A stretch of 64,000 bases of DNA from Chryseobacterium sp. CH25 (GCF_004119455.1 NZ_NRQT01000013.1:61731-125730); one strand, 5' to 3'. Counted from the first letter of the stretch, positions 50,727-61,861 are shown. Notes: a model not told the origin generated them from the sequence alone. Made by a program: numbers and translations.

Positions 50727-53012
50727 ATGTCAAGTAACAACAATCGCGACGAAAAGAATTTTAGTCAGGCCGCGTTAGATTATCATAAAGCAGAACCTAA
50801 AGGGAAAATTGAAGTTATACCATCCAAGCCACACTCATCTCAAAGAGATCTATCATTGGCTTATTCTCCCGGAGTAGCGGTTCCTTGTATGGAAATCCAC
50901 GATAAGCCGGAAACAGTTTACGACTACACAGGAAAAGGAAACCTTGTAGCTGTAATTTCTAACGGTACTGCTGTACTTGGATTAGGAGATATTGGTGCAG
51001 AAGCATCAAAACCGGTAATGGAAGGGAAAGGACTTTTGTTCAAAATTTTCGCCGATATCAACGTTTTTGATATTGAGATTGATGAAAAAGACCCGGATAA
51101 ATTCATTGAAATCGTAAAAGGAATTGCTCCAACATTTGGAGGAATCAACCTTGAAGATATTAAAGCTCCTGAAGCTTTCTATATTGAACAAAGATTAAAA
51201 GAGGAATTGAATATTCCTTTAATGCACGATGACCAGCACGGAACAGCAATTATCTCTGCTGCTGCATTAATCAACTCTCTACAGATTGCCAATAAAGATA
51301 TTGATAAAGTAAAAATGGTAGTGAACGGAGCTGGAGCAGCTGCAATCGCTTGTACCAAACTTTATATTTCATTAGGACTTAAGAAAGAAAACGTCTTGAT
51401 GTGTGACAGTAAAGGAGTAATCAACCACAAAAGAGAAAATCTTACTCCGGAAAAACTAGATTTCATTGCTCAGACAGATATTGAAACATTAGAGGATGCT
51501 GTAAAAGGTTCTGATGTTTTCGTAGGATTATCTAAAGGAAATGTAATGACTCCTGAAATGCTGTTAAGCATGAACGAAAATCCTATCGTGTTTGCTCTGG
51601 CAAATCCGGATCCTGAAATTGCTTATGACCTAGCTCTTTCAACCCGTAAAGATGTAATCATGGCAACAGGAAGAAGTGATTTTCCTAATCAGGTAAACAA
51701 CGTACTTGGATTCCCTTACATTTTCCGTGGAGCATTAGACGTTCAGGCAACAGGAATTAATGAAGAAATGAAGCTTGCTGCAGTACATGCTATTGCTGAT
51801 TTAGCAAAAGAAGCAGTTCCTGAAGCAGTAATTCTTGCTTATAACGTTCAGAACTTACAGTTCGGAAGAGAATATTTCATTCCAAAACCATTTGATAACA
51901 GATTGATTACAAAAGTATCAAGTGCTGTTGCAAAAGCTGCTATGGAAAGTGGTGTTGCTAGAAAAGAAATTACTGATTTCGAAGAATATGAGCACCAGCT
52001 TTTAGACAGAATGGGTAGAGATGAAAGATTGGTAAGAATGATGCAGAGCCGTGCAAAATCCAATCCGAAGAGAATTACCCTTGGAAATGCTGAAGAATAT
52101 AACGTATTAAAGGCTGCACAGATTCTTTACGAAGAAGGAATTGCTTATCCAAGTCTTTTAGGAGATAAAAAATACATCAAGGAGCAGATGGAACGTTACG
52201 GGATTAACCTGGATATTCCAATTATTGATCCAAGTGATGACGATCAGAAAGAAAACAGAAAGAAATACAGAGAAACACTTTGGAAACTTCGTCAGAGAAA
52301 AGGGATGAATGAGTACAAAGCGAAGAGATATGTTCGCCAGAGAGATTATTTCGGACCTTTAATGCTTAAGCATGGAGATACCGATGGTCTTATCGTAGGA
52401 TTCTCTAAAAACTATACTTCTGTATTACGTCCTGTTTTAGAAGTAATTGAAAAAGATAAAGGGGTAGATAAAGTGGCTGCTATGATGATGATTCTGTCTG
52501 AAAAGAAACCTATCTTCTTTGCAGATACATCTATCAACCAAAATCCTACATCTGAAGACCTTGTAAATATTGCTAAAATGGCAGAATTTACAGTGAAATC
52601 TTTTGCTATTGAGCCTAGAATTGCGATGCTTGGATTTGAAAACTTTGCGGCTATTTCTGAAACATCTAAAAAAGTTGCAAAAGCGGTAAGTATCCTGCAT
52701 GAGAAATACCCTAAGATGATTGTTGATGGTGAAATTCAACCGGATTTTGCAATGAACGCAGATCATTTAAGTGATTATCCTTTCTCAAAATTAGGAACAA
52801 CTCCGGCAAATACCTTCATCTTCCCGAATCTTGAAAGTGCAAATCTTTCTTACAAAATTCTAAGAGGAATGAAAGTAGCACAGGTAATCGGACCAATCCT
52901 GATGGGACTAAAACAACCGGTACACGTTCTTCAGATGCGTTCAAGCGTAGATGAGATCGTAAACCTTGCAACCATTGCCGTTCTTGACGCGCAAAGAAGA
53001 GAGAAAAAGTAA
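50727..53012 (+). CDS. maeB: NADP-dependent malic enzyme with phosphotransacetylase-like domain
   Basis: A 761-aa enzyme. The N-terminal malic domain (LAYSPGVAVPCMEI; FADINVFDIEIDEKDP; LMHDDQHGTAIIS) holds the catalytic Asp/Lys/Tyr sites and the NADP Rossmann region (VKMVVNGAGAAAIACTKLY, about residues 195-213). Residues about 430-761 are a PTA-like domain without known phosphotransacetylase activity that gives allosteric control. It decarboxylates malate to pyruvate with NADPH production. Length matches MaeB (about 760). Confidence 0.95.
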   Translation: MSSNNNRDEKNFSQAALDYHKAEPKGKIEVIPSKPHSSQRDLSLAYSPGVAVPCMEIHDKPETVYDYTGKGNLVAVISNGTAVLGLGDIGAEASKPVMEGKGLLFKIFADINVFDIEIDEKDPDKFIEIVKGIAPTFGGINLEDIKAPEAFYIEQRLKEELNIPLMHDDQHGTAIISAAALINSLQIANKDIDKVKMVVNGAGAAAIACTKLYISLGLKKENVLMCDSKGVINHKRENLTPEKLDFIAQTDIETLEDAVKGSDVFVGLSKGNVMTPEMLLSMNENPIVFALANPDPEIAYDLALSTRKDVIMATGRSDFPNQVNNVLGFPYIFRGALDVQATGINEEMKLAAVHAIADLAKEAVPEAVILAYNVQNLQFGREYFIPKPFDNRLITKVSSAVAKAAMESGVARKEITDFEEYEHQLLDRMGRDERLVRMMQSRAKSNPKRITLGNAEEYNVLKAAQILYEEGIAYPSLLGDKKYIKEQMERYGINLDIPIIDPSDDDQKENRKKYRETLWKLRQRKGMNEYKAKRYVRQRDYFGPLMLKHGDTDGLIVGFSKNYTSVLRPVLEVIEKDKGVDKVAAMMMILSEKKPIFFADTSINQNPTSEDLVNIAKMAEFTVKSFAIEPRIAMLGFENFAAISETSKKVAKAVSILHEKYPKMIVDGEIQPDFAMNADHLSDYPFSKLGTTPANTFIFPNLESANLSYKILRGMKVAQVIGPILMGLKQPVHVLQMRSSVDEIVNLATIAVLDAQRREKK

Positions 53013-53032
53013 TTTATTTACTGTATATATTT

Positions 53033-53063
53033 AAAAGCATCTTGTAAAAGATGCTTTTTTTGT
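53033..53063 (+). terminator. Terminator after maeB
   Basis: AAAAGCATCTT / AAGATGCTTTTTTT hairpin. Confidence 0.9.
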
Positions 53064-53181
53064 TTGTATATCTAGCAGCTGGTACTACTAATAATGTTTT
53101 TATTACCTTTGAGGTCAATATATAGTGATATACTCTTGTTTAAAGTTGGTGAGATAAAAAACAAAACTAATAATCTGATAT

Positions 53182-53983
53182 ATGCAATTGAAAACGTTCA
53201 TCGCAATTCTACTTTTCTCATTCATTCAAAATTTTTATTCTCAGAATATGAGAATAGACTATAATCTTGTCTATAAAGAAGACTCTTTAAGTACTGAAAC
53301 AGTATCCAAAAAATGGTACTCCTCGTCCAGGATGGGGAATCCAGATTTTGTACGGAAAAACAATATGAGGTAGATTCTCTGAGAAGTATTGGCTTTCATG
53401 GTTTTGCCGTGGGAGACTATGTTTTTGATGCAGTAAGAGATAAGCAGAATAAAATTTCAAAGCATTACTATATGTCAGCCGATGTATATAAACTGACAGA
53501 GCCTATACAGTTAGACTGGAAAATAGAAAAAGAGGTTGCTAAAAAATATGGTTATAACTGCCAGAAAGCAACATTAAGCTATAAAGGCAGAATTTGGGAA
53601 GCTTGGTTTACACAGGATGTTCCCTTGCAGGAAGGTCCCTATATTTTCAAAGGATTGCCGGGTTTGATCGTGGAGATGGAAGATAAAAGTCATTCCTATA
53701 AATTCTCCTTTTCAGGGTTGAAAAAAAGTTTTCAAAAAGTAAACTTTGTGAGTTTGGGCTTTAAGCTGGTAAATGTTTCAAGGGATAATCTTAAAAAGGT
53801 AATGCTGGACTATTATAATGATCCTTTTCGTGAGATGACCTCTGGAAATGTGAAAGCAAAATTCAAGGATGAAAAGGGAAATGAGATAGAACCTAATTTT
53901 AGGGAAATGACAAAAAATGTACAAACTTCCCTAAAAAAAACAATAATCCTATAGAATTATCAGAAGCGATTAAATATCCATAG
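53182..53983 (+). pseudogene. GLPGLI family protein, two apparent frameshifts at A-runs
   Basis: Three frames make one exported GLPGLI protein. Frame 1 (53182-53373): signal peptide MQLKTFIAILLFSFIQNFYSQ. At an A6 run (tcc aaa aaa tgg, about 53307-53312) frame 1 leaves the family sequence and frame 2 (from ATG 53313: MVLLVQDGESRF) continues it, with the diagnostic FKGLPGLIVEMEDKSHSYKF. At an A8 run near 53933-53940 frame 2 stops as TIIL; adding one A gives KKNNNPIELSEAIKYP (stop 53983), the usual family ending. Either two natural deletions of one A each or two missing As in the read. GLPGLI proteins are exported, with unknown function. Confidence 0.75.
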
Positions 53984-54065
53984 TCGTTAAAAACAATTTA
54001 TTTTAACCTTTAATGCTGTATTTGGAGGTTAAATTTTTATATTTGGGGAGTTTCAAAAATTAATA

Positions 54066-54650
54066 ATGATATTTTCTTTACAAGGTACTGTTCAAGAACT
54101 TACACCTACCTATGCAGTAATCAATGTACAAGGCGTTGGCTACTATGTGGGGATCAGCTTAATGACCTCACAGACACTTACTTTAAATCAACAAACTGTT
54201 TTATTTATCCAGCAGATTATCCGGGAAGATGCTCATCTTTTGTTCGGCTTTAACACTCGTTCGGAAAAAGAGATGTTCAATTTGTTAATAAGCGTTAATG
54301 GAGTAGGTGCTGTTTCAGCCCTTATTTTATTATCCACATTAAGCCTTGATGAGATTGCTTCCGGAATACTTTCAGGAAATAGTGCGCTGATTCAGAAAGC
54401 CAAAGGAATTGGAGCCAAAACAGCAGAAAGAATTATTGTTGATCTTAAAGATAAAGTACAGAAATTCAGTGGACCAGCAGAGAATATTTCGTCGATGGTA
54501 AATAATAAAATCAAGGATGAAGCGTTATCTGCATTAGAAGTTTTAGGAATTCCTAAACGAACAAGTGAGAAGTTGGCGGATAAAATCTTAAAACAAAATC
54601 CGGACTTCTCGGTTGAAGAATTGGTTAAACAAATTTTAAAAAACATTTAA
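54066..54650 (+). CDS. ruvA: Holliday junction helicase subunit RuvA
   Basis: A 194-aa RuvA with its three domains: OB-fold (IFSLQGTVQELTPTYAVINVQGVGY), helix-hairpin-helix (LLISVNGVGAVSALILLS, IQKAKGIGAKTAERIIVDLKDKV, about residues 75-125) and C-terminal UBA-like domain binding RuvB (ALSALEVLGIP). It binds four-way junctions in recombination and repair. A TATATTTG -7 box lies at 54038-54045. The next gene starts seven bases downstream. Confidence 0.96.
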   Translation: MIFSLQGTVQELTPTYAVINVQGVGYYVGISLMTSQTLTLNQQTVLFIQQIIREDAHLLFGFNTRSEKEMFNLLISVNGVGAVSALILLSTLSLDEIASGILSGNSALIQKAKGIGAKTAERIIVDLKDKVQKFSGPAENISSMVNNKIKDEALSALEVLGIPKRTSEKLADKILKQNPDFSVEELVKQILKNI

Positions 54651-54656
54651 CATTTG

Positions 54657-57600
54657 GTGGCGAATAATAAGCTTTTTAAAATATTTTTGTTCCTGTTGTT
54701 CCTGTGTATGTCTGTAAGTGCCTTTGCACAGCAGGCAAAAGACACTACGATCATACGAAAACAATACGAAATAGCAGACCCCACGAGGTATGAGGCCTAT
54801 TTTGATATAAAAACCGGGATGTACTATGTATATCCCAAAATTGGAAATACAATAACCGGTCCTCCTACTGCAATGTCTCCGGAAGAGTACAAAGAGTATG
54901 TACTCGCTCTCCAGACTAAGGCATACTATAAGGAGAAATCCGAGAAATATAATCTCCTTTTCAGAAAAGACAAAAGTGATGCCAGAAAGAAGGGACTCAT
55001 CCCTTCGGTAATGATCAACAACAAATTATTTGAAACCCTCTTTGGAGGAAATAAAATTGAGATCATTCCTTCCGGATATGCTTCCATAGACTTCGCCGGA
55101 CTTTACCAGAAAATAGATAACCCGCTGATCCTTCCACAGAACAGGACCAGCTTTACTTTTGATATAGACCAGAGAATTCAGCTTGGTTTATTAGGGAAAG
55201 TAGGGGAAAACCTTCAGTTAAAAGCGAATTATGATACCCAGAGTGGTTTTGCCTTTGAAAACAGGATGAACCTTGTGTGGCAGGCAAAAGGAAGCTGGAA
55301 AGATCTTCAGAGTAAAGGACTTGGAAATGTAGATAAACCCAATGAAGGAGGTGAAGATAAAATCATAAAAAGAGTTGAATTTGGTAACGTCAACATGCCG
55401 CTTTCAACAAGCTTAATTCGTGGTTCACAATCATTGTTTGGGGTGAAAACAGAGTTTCAGTTAGGAAAAACATTTGGAACTGTTGTTCTTTCCCAGCAAC
55501 AGGGTGAAGCCAGAAATATTGTAGTACAGGGTGGTGGCGTTATGAATAACTTTAAAGTCAGTGCCAATGAATATGAAGATAATCAACACTACTTTTTAGG
55601 ACACTATTTTCATGATAAATATGATAATGCTTTACTGAATTATCCACAGATCAATTCTACAATCAATATCACCAGACTTGAAGTTTGGGTACTGGATCAG
55701 GGAAACAGTAATTTAGCCTATCAGAAAGGAATCATCGGGATCAGGGATCTGGGTGAAGCAGGTGGTGTATTGCCGGATAACTCTGTTGGGAACTTGTATA
55801 ATGATATTTCAGCAAAGGCTGGTACAAGAGAAGCCGGTAAAAATTATGATGGAGTTTACCAGGGACAATCATTTAATGGTTCACCACCTTATGTAAACGG
55901 TGAGCATTTTATCTTCAATAGTAAAGCAAGAAAACTGAATTCTAATGAATATACATTTCAGCCACAGCTGGGGTACATTTCTTTGAACCAGAAGCTTAAT
56001 GATCAGCAGCTTCTTGCAGTATCCTATTCATACACAGTAAATGGAAGCAGTAAAGTATACAAAGTAGGGGAATTTTCAGAAGAAAGCCCAGTTTTGATTA
56101 CAAAAGTACTGAAAGTAAACAACAGTGTAGATCCAGCTTCTCCGATGTGGGATCTGATGATGAAGAACATTTATTCTTTAGATGCAGGTCAGGTATCTCC
56201 TGACGGGTTCATTCTTAACGTATACTATAAAGATCAGAAAACAGGAGGTAAGGTAAATTACCTTCCTGATACGACAGTTAAAGATTTAAACTTATTGAAA
56301 TTGCTGAATTGGGACCGTCTTAATATGAACGGAGATATTCAGAATAATAAAGACGGAACTAAAGGAGATGGTGTTTTTGACTTTGTGAATGGGGTAACTA
56401 TCAGGCCGGAAACCGGAAGAATCATCTTTACAAAAGTACAGCCTTTCGGGGACTATATGGAACAGGTATTGGGAAGTAATGATCCTCAATATGTTTTCCA
56501 TGACCTTTATGATCAGATAAAGCCTACAAATGGACAAACCATCGTTCCTCAACGTTATACCATTGAAGGCCGTTACAAAGGTGTTCAGGGGCAGGGGATT
56601 TCCCTTGGAGCAGTAAACGTACCGCAGGGATCTGTAAAAGTTTCTGCAAATGGAGTGCAGCTTGCTGAAGGAGTAGACTATACAGTAGACTACATGCTTG
56701 GTACCGTTACAATCATTAATGAAAACGTAAAACAGTCTGGCCAGGCTATTAATATTTCATTGGAAAACCAGCTTACATTCAATACCCAAAGAAAAAGATT
56801 CCTGGGATTGAATTTAGAAAGAAGATTCAATGAACACTTTATTTTAGGAGGGACGGTTATTAACTACTCAGAATCTCCGCTTACCCAAAAGGTAAACTTT
56901 GGACAGGAAGCTGTAAACAATACAATGGCGGGGATTAATATGATGTATAATAATCAGGCTCCTTACCTTACAAGATTTACAGATAAACTTCCATTAATAA
57001 AAACTGAGGCTCCATCCAATATCAACTTTAAAATGGAAGCTGCATACCTTCTTCCGGGACTGAATAATGCAACCAACAACCAGTCTTATATTGACGATTT
57101 TGAGCAGACCACCTCTAAAATATCTTTAAAGGAACCTGCAGCATGGAGTTTAGCATCAAGACCTGAAAAAAATACATCTCCACCTTTCAATATTCCGCCA
57201 ACAAGTGATGATATTACAAGTGGATATGGAAGAGGATTATTATCATGGTATTATATTGATCCAAGATTCTGGAATGTTGGGGGCAGACCACCTGCTGGAA
57301 TTACTCCGCAGTCGGTTTCCAACCACGCATCAAGAAGGGTTATGCTTTCAGAAATCTATAATAACAGAGATTTTGTAGCAGGAGACCAAACCTTTACCAA
57401 TACTTTCGATATCTCTTTTTACCCTAAAGAAAAAGGACCTTATAACGTTAATCCGGGAACAGAGCCTGCTTTAAGCAGATGGGGTGGTATTATGAGACCT
57501 ATCAGTGTGCCTAACTTTGTAAGTTCAAATATTGAATATGTAGAATTTTGGATGATGGATCCTTATGCTGACGGTAAAAAACTTGGAGATAATCCAAAAC

Positions 57601-60600
57601 TGTTATTACACTTAGGAAACGTCTCTGAAGATATCCTTAAAGATGGGAAAATGTTGTATGAAAATGGACTTCCTGCAGGGGGAGTTGCATCACCTACAAC
57701 AGCATCTAATTGGGGAGTACAGCCAAAGCAACCACCTATTTTATATGCATTCTCTACCGAAGGTGACGGAAGAAAAGCTCAGGATGTAGGTTATGACGGT
57801 TTGAGTTCAGATCAGGAAGCAATGAGATTTGGAAATACCTTTGTAAACCCGGTAACAAATATTGTTGACCCTGCAGTGGATGACTTTGTATTCTATATGT
57901 CAGACAGATTTACAGGTAGCCAGGCAGCTTCTCTTGTTGAGCGTTATAAATACTTCAGAAACCCGGATGGAAACTCAGAAGCCAATTCACTGAATGTTGC
58001 TTCACAGACTCCGGATGCTGAGGACATCAACAGAGATTATAACTTAGATCAGATTGAAAGCTATAACGAATATCCGATCAAATTAGACCAGGCAAGTCTT
58101 TCATTAGGCGGAGACAATAATATTGTTGATATTAAAACAGTAAAAGCTGTGTTCCTGAACGGGCAGTCTTCAGATGTGAAATGGTACCTGTTCAGAATAC
58201 CGGTTTCCAATTTTGATAAAACTCAGGGAACTCATAGCGAAACAGTACTTAACAATGTAAGATTTGCAAGATTAATGCTTACAGGATTTGAAGATACTTC
58301 TACATTGAGATTTGGTACTATGGATCTTGTAAGATCAGACTGGAGAAAATATCCTAAGGGCCTTGCTCCTTACTCAAATGCTCCATTAGATCCTGCTCAG
58401 AATGAAGGGGTGATAACAGATCCAGAAATTGGACAACTTGAGGTAGGAAGTGTGAATATTGAAGAGAATGCTCTTAACCAGCCTCCTTATGTATTGCCTC
58501 CAGGAATTGACAGACAGGTATTGAGTGGTAATGCCGGAGCACAAAGACAGAATGAAGCTTCCCTGTATATGAAAGCTAAAGAATTGAAAGTTGGTAAAGC
58601 ACAGGGGGTATTCAAAAATACCAATCTGGATATGAGAAGATATAAAAAGCTAAAACTTTTTGTGCATGCTCATGATCCGATAGGTAGAGTAATTGGTATG
58701 GATAAAAGAACCAAATTCTTTATCCGTTTTGGAAACGATGCTACAGATAACTACTATGAATATGAAGCATCGTTAAAGCTTACTTCAACTTCGGCAACTG
58801 CTCCTATGGAGATATGGCCAATGGAAAATGAAGTGAATCTTGATATTCAGAATTTTGTTGATGCCAAGATCAGAAGAGATAAGATGTACGCTGATAAAAT
58901 CATGCAGCGATTTCTGGATCCTAATTTTGAAGAAGGAGATAATTTTAAAAGAATTTATGTAAAAGGGCGTCCGAGTTTAGGAAATGTAACAACCATTATG
59001 ATTGGTATTAAGAATGGTATACCTGAAAGGGAGCCGGGAACATCGATGGACAGAATTTTATGGGTTAACGAAATCCGTCTTTCAGAAATTGAAAACGATG
59101 GCGGATATGCAGGTAATGCAAGTTTAAACTTCAACCTTGGAGACTTTGCAACAGTTAATACCAATGCATCATATACCTCAGTAGGATTTGGAAATATTGA
59201 CTCAAAACCGGCAGAAAGAAATCAGTCTACCCAATCAGCATTCAGTATCAATACAGCAATCAATGTGGATAAGCTTTTGCCAGAGAAGACAGGGGTTAAA
59301 ATTCCATTGAACTATTCTTACTCACAAACAATAGAAGATCCGAAATATAATCCTTTGGATACTGACGTTGAATTTAGCAAAGCTCCAAACAGAGAACAGC
59401 TGAAAAAAGTGGCAAGAACATATACACAGCAAAGAAGTATCGGAGTTGTTAATATGCGTAAGGAAAGAGTAAATCAGAATAAAAAACCTAAGTTTTATGA
59501 TATCGAAAACGTTTCAGTAACTGCGGTATATAATGATGACTATTTCAGAGATATTTATACAAAAAGAAATTACAGACAGTATCTGAGAGGGTATGTTGAT
59601 TACAACTATACTTTCAAGCCATGGGTTGTAAAACCTTTCAATAAAATGATTAGTGATACTGCTAAATCTACTAAATATCTGAGATGGGTAAAAGAATTCA
59701 ATATCAATCCTATTCCAACAAGATTATCTTTCAGAACAGAGATTGACAGAAATTACAATGAATTAGAGTTTAGAAATATTGAAGCTATTTTAGGTGGAAA
59801 TACCAGTGGAGATGTCAACGCAATCAGAAACAGAAACTTCTACTTCGGATGGCAATATGGTTTAGGATTCAACTTTACAAAATCATTAAAACTGGAGATT
59901 AATTCTGCAACCAGAACTCTGAATGATAACCTTGACGTAAATACAATGGATAGTAAAGCGATTTTCGGAAATGTTTTCAGAGCAGGTAGACCGGTATTAT
60001 ATAATCACAGAGCACAGTTGAACTATAAACTGCCATTCCAGTATCTTCCATTTTTGGATTTTATTGATGCAGAGATAGGTTATGGGTTTACTTATAACTG
60101 GAATGCAAGATCTACAGCTTTGCTTTCAAGTCCTGAAGGAAGCTTAGGGTCTATTGGGCAAAACACCAATACAATCCAGGGAACGGCAACAGCAGATCTG
60201 CCTAAATTCTTCGGACAGTTTAAATATTTTAAAGATATTAATGCCAAGCTTCAGAAGCGTAAGCAGGAAATGGATTCCCTGAACAATGTCTATACAAAAC
60301 AATGGGAAAAGAACAGATACAGATATAAGAAGTATAAATTTAAAAACAAGCTTACTGTACTTCAGAGTGCAGCATTCTTCCTTACTTCCTTCAAGCAGTT
60401 GGATGTAAGTTATTCAGAAAATAACGGTACAGTACTTCCGGGGTTAATATCAGCTCCGAACTGGTATGGTTCCGGTCAGACATTAGGAGGTCCTACCATT
60501 GGATTCCTGCTAGGGTCTCAGGCAGATATCAGAAGAACTGTTATGGAAAATGGTTGGGTAAGTGACTCTAAGTTTATGACTGATGCCTATGTAAGAATGT

Positions 60601-61748
60601 CTACCAGAGAATTGCGGGCAAACTTACAGGTAATGCCGATGAATGACTTCAGAATTGATTTGAATGTGTTGCATAACTTCAACAGTAACTTCACGCATTC
60701 AGGGTTCAATTATGTTAATAATGGAGTTGCGGATCCTAACTTTACCTTTGCAACAGATATGGTTACCTATTCAAACTCTACGATGCTTCTGAATTCATCA
60801 TTTAAAGATGGTGCAGCAGTATATCAGGCAATCAGAGAAAATGCAATGAAACTTTCACAACAGTTAGGAGGTCCAAATGCAGAAATAGGGAATGATGGAT
60901 TTGCAAAACATTACAGTATAGCGAATGCTTATGTATTGATTCCAGCATTCAGAGCGGCTCTTGAAGGTAAATCAGTTTCTCCGATAGGTAATCCTAAAAA
61001 AGCAGGGATTCCATTGCCGAACTGGAGAATTACCTATTCAGGATTAAAGAACATCCCAATGATTAGCGGACAGTTTACCAAGTTTGATATTTTACACGGA
61101 TATACAGCTACCTATACTGCAACAGGAATTCAAAGTAATATAGATTACCACAGTAACCCTGGCGGATATTATCAGACAGTGGATAATGCAGGTAATATTA
61201 AACTGAATGATGGGGACAAGATTAATCCTTATACTTTTGCTCAGGTAGGTTATGTAGAATCTTTCTCACCACTTCTTGGAATAGATGTTACGATGAGAAA
61301 TAATATGCAGTTCGGATTACAGTACAACAAAAACCGAATGATGGTATTAGGATTGGTAAACCATACTCTTACTGAAGATTCCAATACAGAATACGTAGTA
61401 AGGCTGGGATACATTGTTCGTGACTTCAGATTAGGAACAGCCAACATCAGAGGAAGAGGAACCAGAGGAAAAGGAAGTGATCTTAATATCAGAGGAGATA
61501 TCTCACTGAGAGACAGCAGAACTTCCATTATGAATATCCTGTTGAATGACTCACAGATTACAGGAGGACAGAGACTTCTTAACATCAAGCTTTCTGCAGA
61601 TTATAATGTCTCAGAAAACTTAAACCTGAGAGTCTTCTATGAGCAGATGACCTCAAAGTATAAGATTTCAACAGCCTTCCCGCTGTCTACGATCAGAGCA
61701 GGAATTTCAGCAACGTTTACGTTCGGAGATTCCGGTGGCGGATTCTAG
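54657..61748 (+). CDS. sprA: SprA, T9SS outer-membrane translocon
   Basis: A giant protein (about 2363 aa) with signal peptide (ending FAQQ, residue about 25). It is the ~270-kDa beta-barrel channel of the type IX secretion system. Recognisable family blocks: KSDARKKGLIPSVMIN, GSYASIDFAGLY, FTFDIDQRIQLGLLG, FEFGNVNMPLSTSLIRGSQ-like VEFGNVNMPLSTSLIRGSQ, NMRKERVNQNKKPKFYD, ending SAT FTFGDSGGGF. Length equals the family norm. There is no ATG at the start: GTG at 54657 (or TTG at 54654) seven bases after ruvA, the order ruvA-sprA-gcvH being typical of Flavobacteriia. It exports the sorting-domain proteins at 12224, 20312 and 26061. Confidence 0.96.
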   Translation: MANNKLFKIFLFLLFLCMSVSAFAQQAKDTTIIRKQYEIADPTRYEAYFDIKTGMYYVYPKIGNTITGPPTAMSPEEYKEYVLALQTKAYYKEKSEKYNLLFRKDKSDARKKGLIPSVMINNKLFETLFGGNKIEIIPSGYASIDFAGLYQKIDNPLILPQNRTSFTFDIDQRIQLGLLGKVGENLQLKANYDTQSGFAFENRMNLVWQAKGSWKDLQSKGLGNVDKPNEGGEDKIIKRVEFGNVNMPLSTSLIRGSQSLFGVKTEFQLGKTFGTVVLSQQQGEARNIVVQGGGVMNNFKVSANEYEDNQHYFLGHYFHDKYDNALLNYPQINSTINITRLEVWVLDQGNSNLAYQKGIIGIRDLGEAGGVLPDNSVGNLYNDISAKAGTREAGKNYDGVYQGQSFNGSPPYVNGEHFIFNSKARKLNSNEYTFQPQLGYISLNQKLNDQQLLAVSYSYTVNGSSKVYKVGEFSEESPVLITKVLKVNNSVDPASPMWDLMMKNIYSLDAGQVSPDGFILNVYYKDQKTGGKVNYLPDTTVKDLNLLKLLNWDRLNMNGDIQNNKDGTKGDGVFDFVNGVTIRPETGRIIFTKVQPFGDYMEQVLGSNDPQYVFHDLYDQIKPTNGQTIVPQRYTIEGRYKGVQGQGISLGAVNVPQGSVKVSANGVQLAEGVDYTVDYMLGTVTIINENVKQSGQAINISLENQLTFNTQRKRFLGLNLERRFNEHFILGGTVINYSESPLTQKVNFGQEAVNNTMAGINMMYNNQAPYLTRFTDKLPLIKTEAPSNINFKMEAAYLLPGLNNATNNQSYIDDFEQTTSKISLKEPAAWSLASRPEKNTSPPFNIPPTSDDITSGYGRGLLSWYYIDPRFWNVGGRPPAGITPQSVSNHASRRVMLSEIYNNRDFVAGDQTFTNTFDISFYPKEKGPYNVNPGTEPALSRWGGIMRPISVPNFVSSNIEYVEFWMMDPYADGKKLGDNPKLLLHLGNVSEDILKDGKMLYENGLPAGGVASPTTASNWGVQPKQPPILYAFSTEGDGRKAQDVGYDGLSSDQEAMRFGNTFVNPVTNIVDPAVDDFVFYMSDRFTGSQAASLVERYKYFRNPDGNSEANSLNVASQTPDAEDINRDYNLDQIESYNEYPIKLDQASLSLGGDNNIVDIKTVKAVFLNGQSSDVKWYLFRIPVSNFDKTQGTHSETVLNNVRFARLMLTGFEDTSTLRFGTMDLVRSDWRKYPKGLAPYSNAPLDPAQNEGVITDPEIGQLEVGSVNIEENALNQPPYVLPPGIDRQVLSGNAGAQRQNEASLYMKAKELKVGKAQGVFKNTNLDMRRYKKLKLFVHAHDPIGRVIGMDKRTKFFIRFGNDATDNYYEYEASLKLTSTSATAPMEIWPMENEVNLDIQNFVDAKIRRDKMYADKIMQRFLDPNFEEGDNFKRIYVKGRPSLGNVTTIMIGIKNGIPEREPGTSMDRILWVNEIRLSEIENDGGYAGNASLNFNLGDFATVNTNASYTSVGFGNIDSKPAERNQSTQSAFSINTAINVDKLLPEKTGVKIPLNYSYSQTIEDPKYNPLDTDVEFSKAPNREQLKKVARTYTQQRSIGVVNMRKERVNQNKKPKFYDIENVSVTAVYNDDYFRDIYTKRNYRQYLRGYVDYNYTFKPWVVKPFNKMISDTAKSTKYLRWVKEFNINPIPTRLSFRTEIDRNYNELEFRNIEAILGGNTSGDVNAIRNRNFYFGWQYGLGFNFTKSLKLEINSATRTLNDNLDVNTMDSKAIFGNVFRAGRPVLYNHRAQLNYKLPFQYLPFLDFIDAEIGYGFTYNWNARSTALLSSPEGSLGSIGQNTNTIQGTATADLPKFFGQFKYFKDINAKLQKRKQEMDSLNNVYTKQWEKNRYRYKKYKFKNKLTVLQSAAFFLTSFKQLDVSYSENNGTVLPGLISAPNWYGSGQTLGGPTIGFLLGSQADIRRTVMENGWVSDSKFMTDAYVRMSTRELRANLQVMPMNDFRIDLNVLHNFNSNFTHSGFNYVNNGVADPNFTFATDMVTYSNSTMLLNSSFKDGAAVYQAIRENAMKLSQQLGGPNAEIGNDGFAKHYSIANAYVLIPAFRAALEGKSVSPIGNPKKAGIPLPNWRITYSGLKNIPMISGQFTKFDILHGYTATYTATGIQSNIDYHSNPGGYYQTVDNAGNIKLNDGDKINPYTFAQVGYVESFSPLLGIDVTMRNNMQFGLQYNKNRMMVLGLVNHTLTEDSNTEYVVRLGYIVRDFRLGTANIRGRGTRGKGSDLNIRGDISLRDSRTSIMNILLNDSQITGGQRLLNIKLSADYNVSENLNLRVFYEQMTSKYKISTAFPLSTIRAGISATFTFGDSGGGF

Positions 61749-61768
61749 AAATAAAATAAACATAAACA

Positions 61769-61801
61769 TAAAAGTCCTTCAGCATTGAAGGACTTTTTTT
61801 A
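61769..61801 (+). terminator. Terminator after sprA
   Basis: AAAGTCCTTCA / TGAAGGACTTT hairpin with four-base loop, followed by TTTTA. Confidence 0.9.
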
Positions 61802-61811
61802 TATCCAATAT

Positions 61812-61841
61812 TTGAAGCTACTATAATTTTGAATACATTTG
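61812..61841 (+). promoter_or_regulatory. Promoter of gcvH
   Basis: TTG at 61812-61814, 19 nt, TACATTTG at 61834-61841, 20 nt before the ATG. Confidence 0.75.
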
Positions 61842-61861
61842 TAGAAAATAAAAATTAAAAA

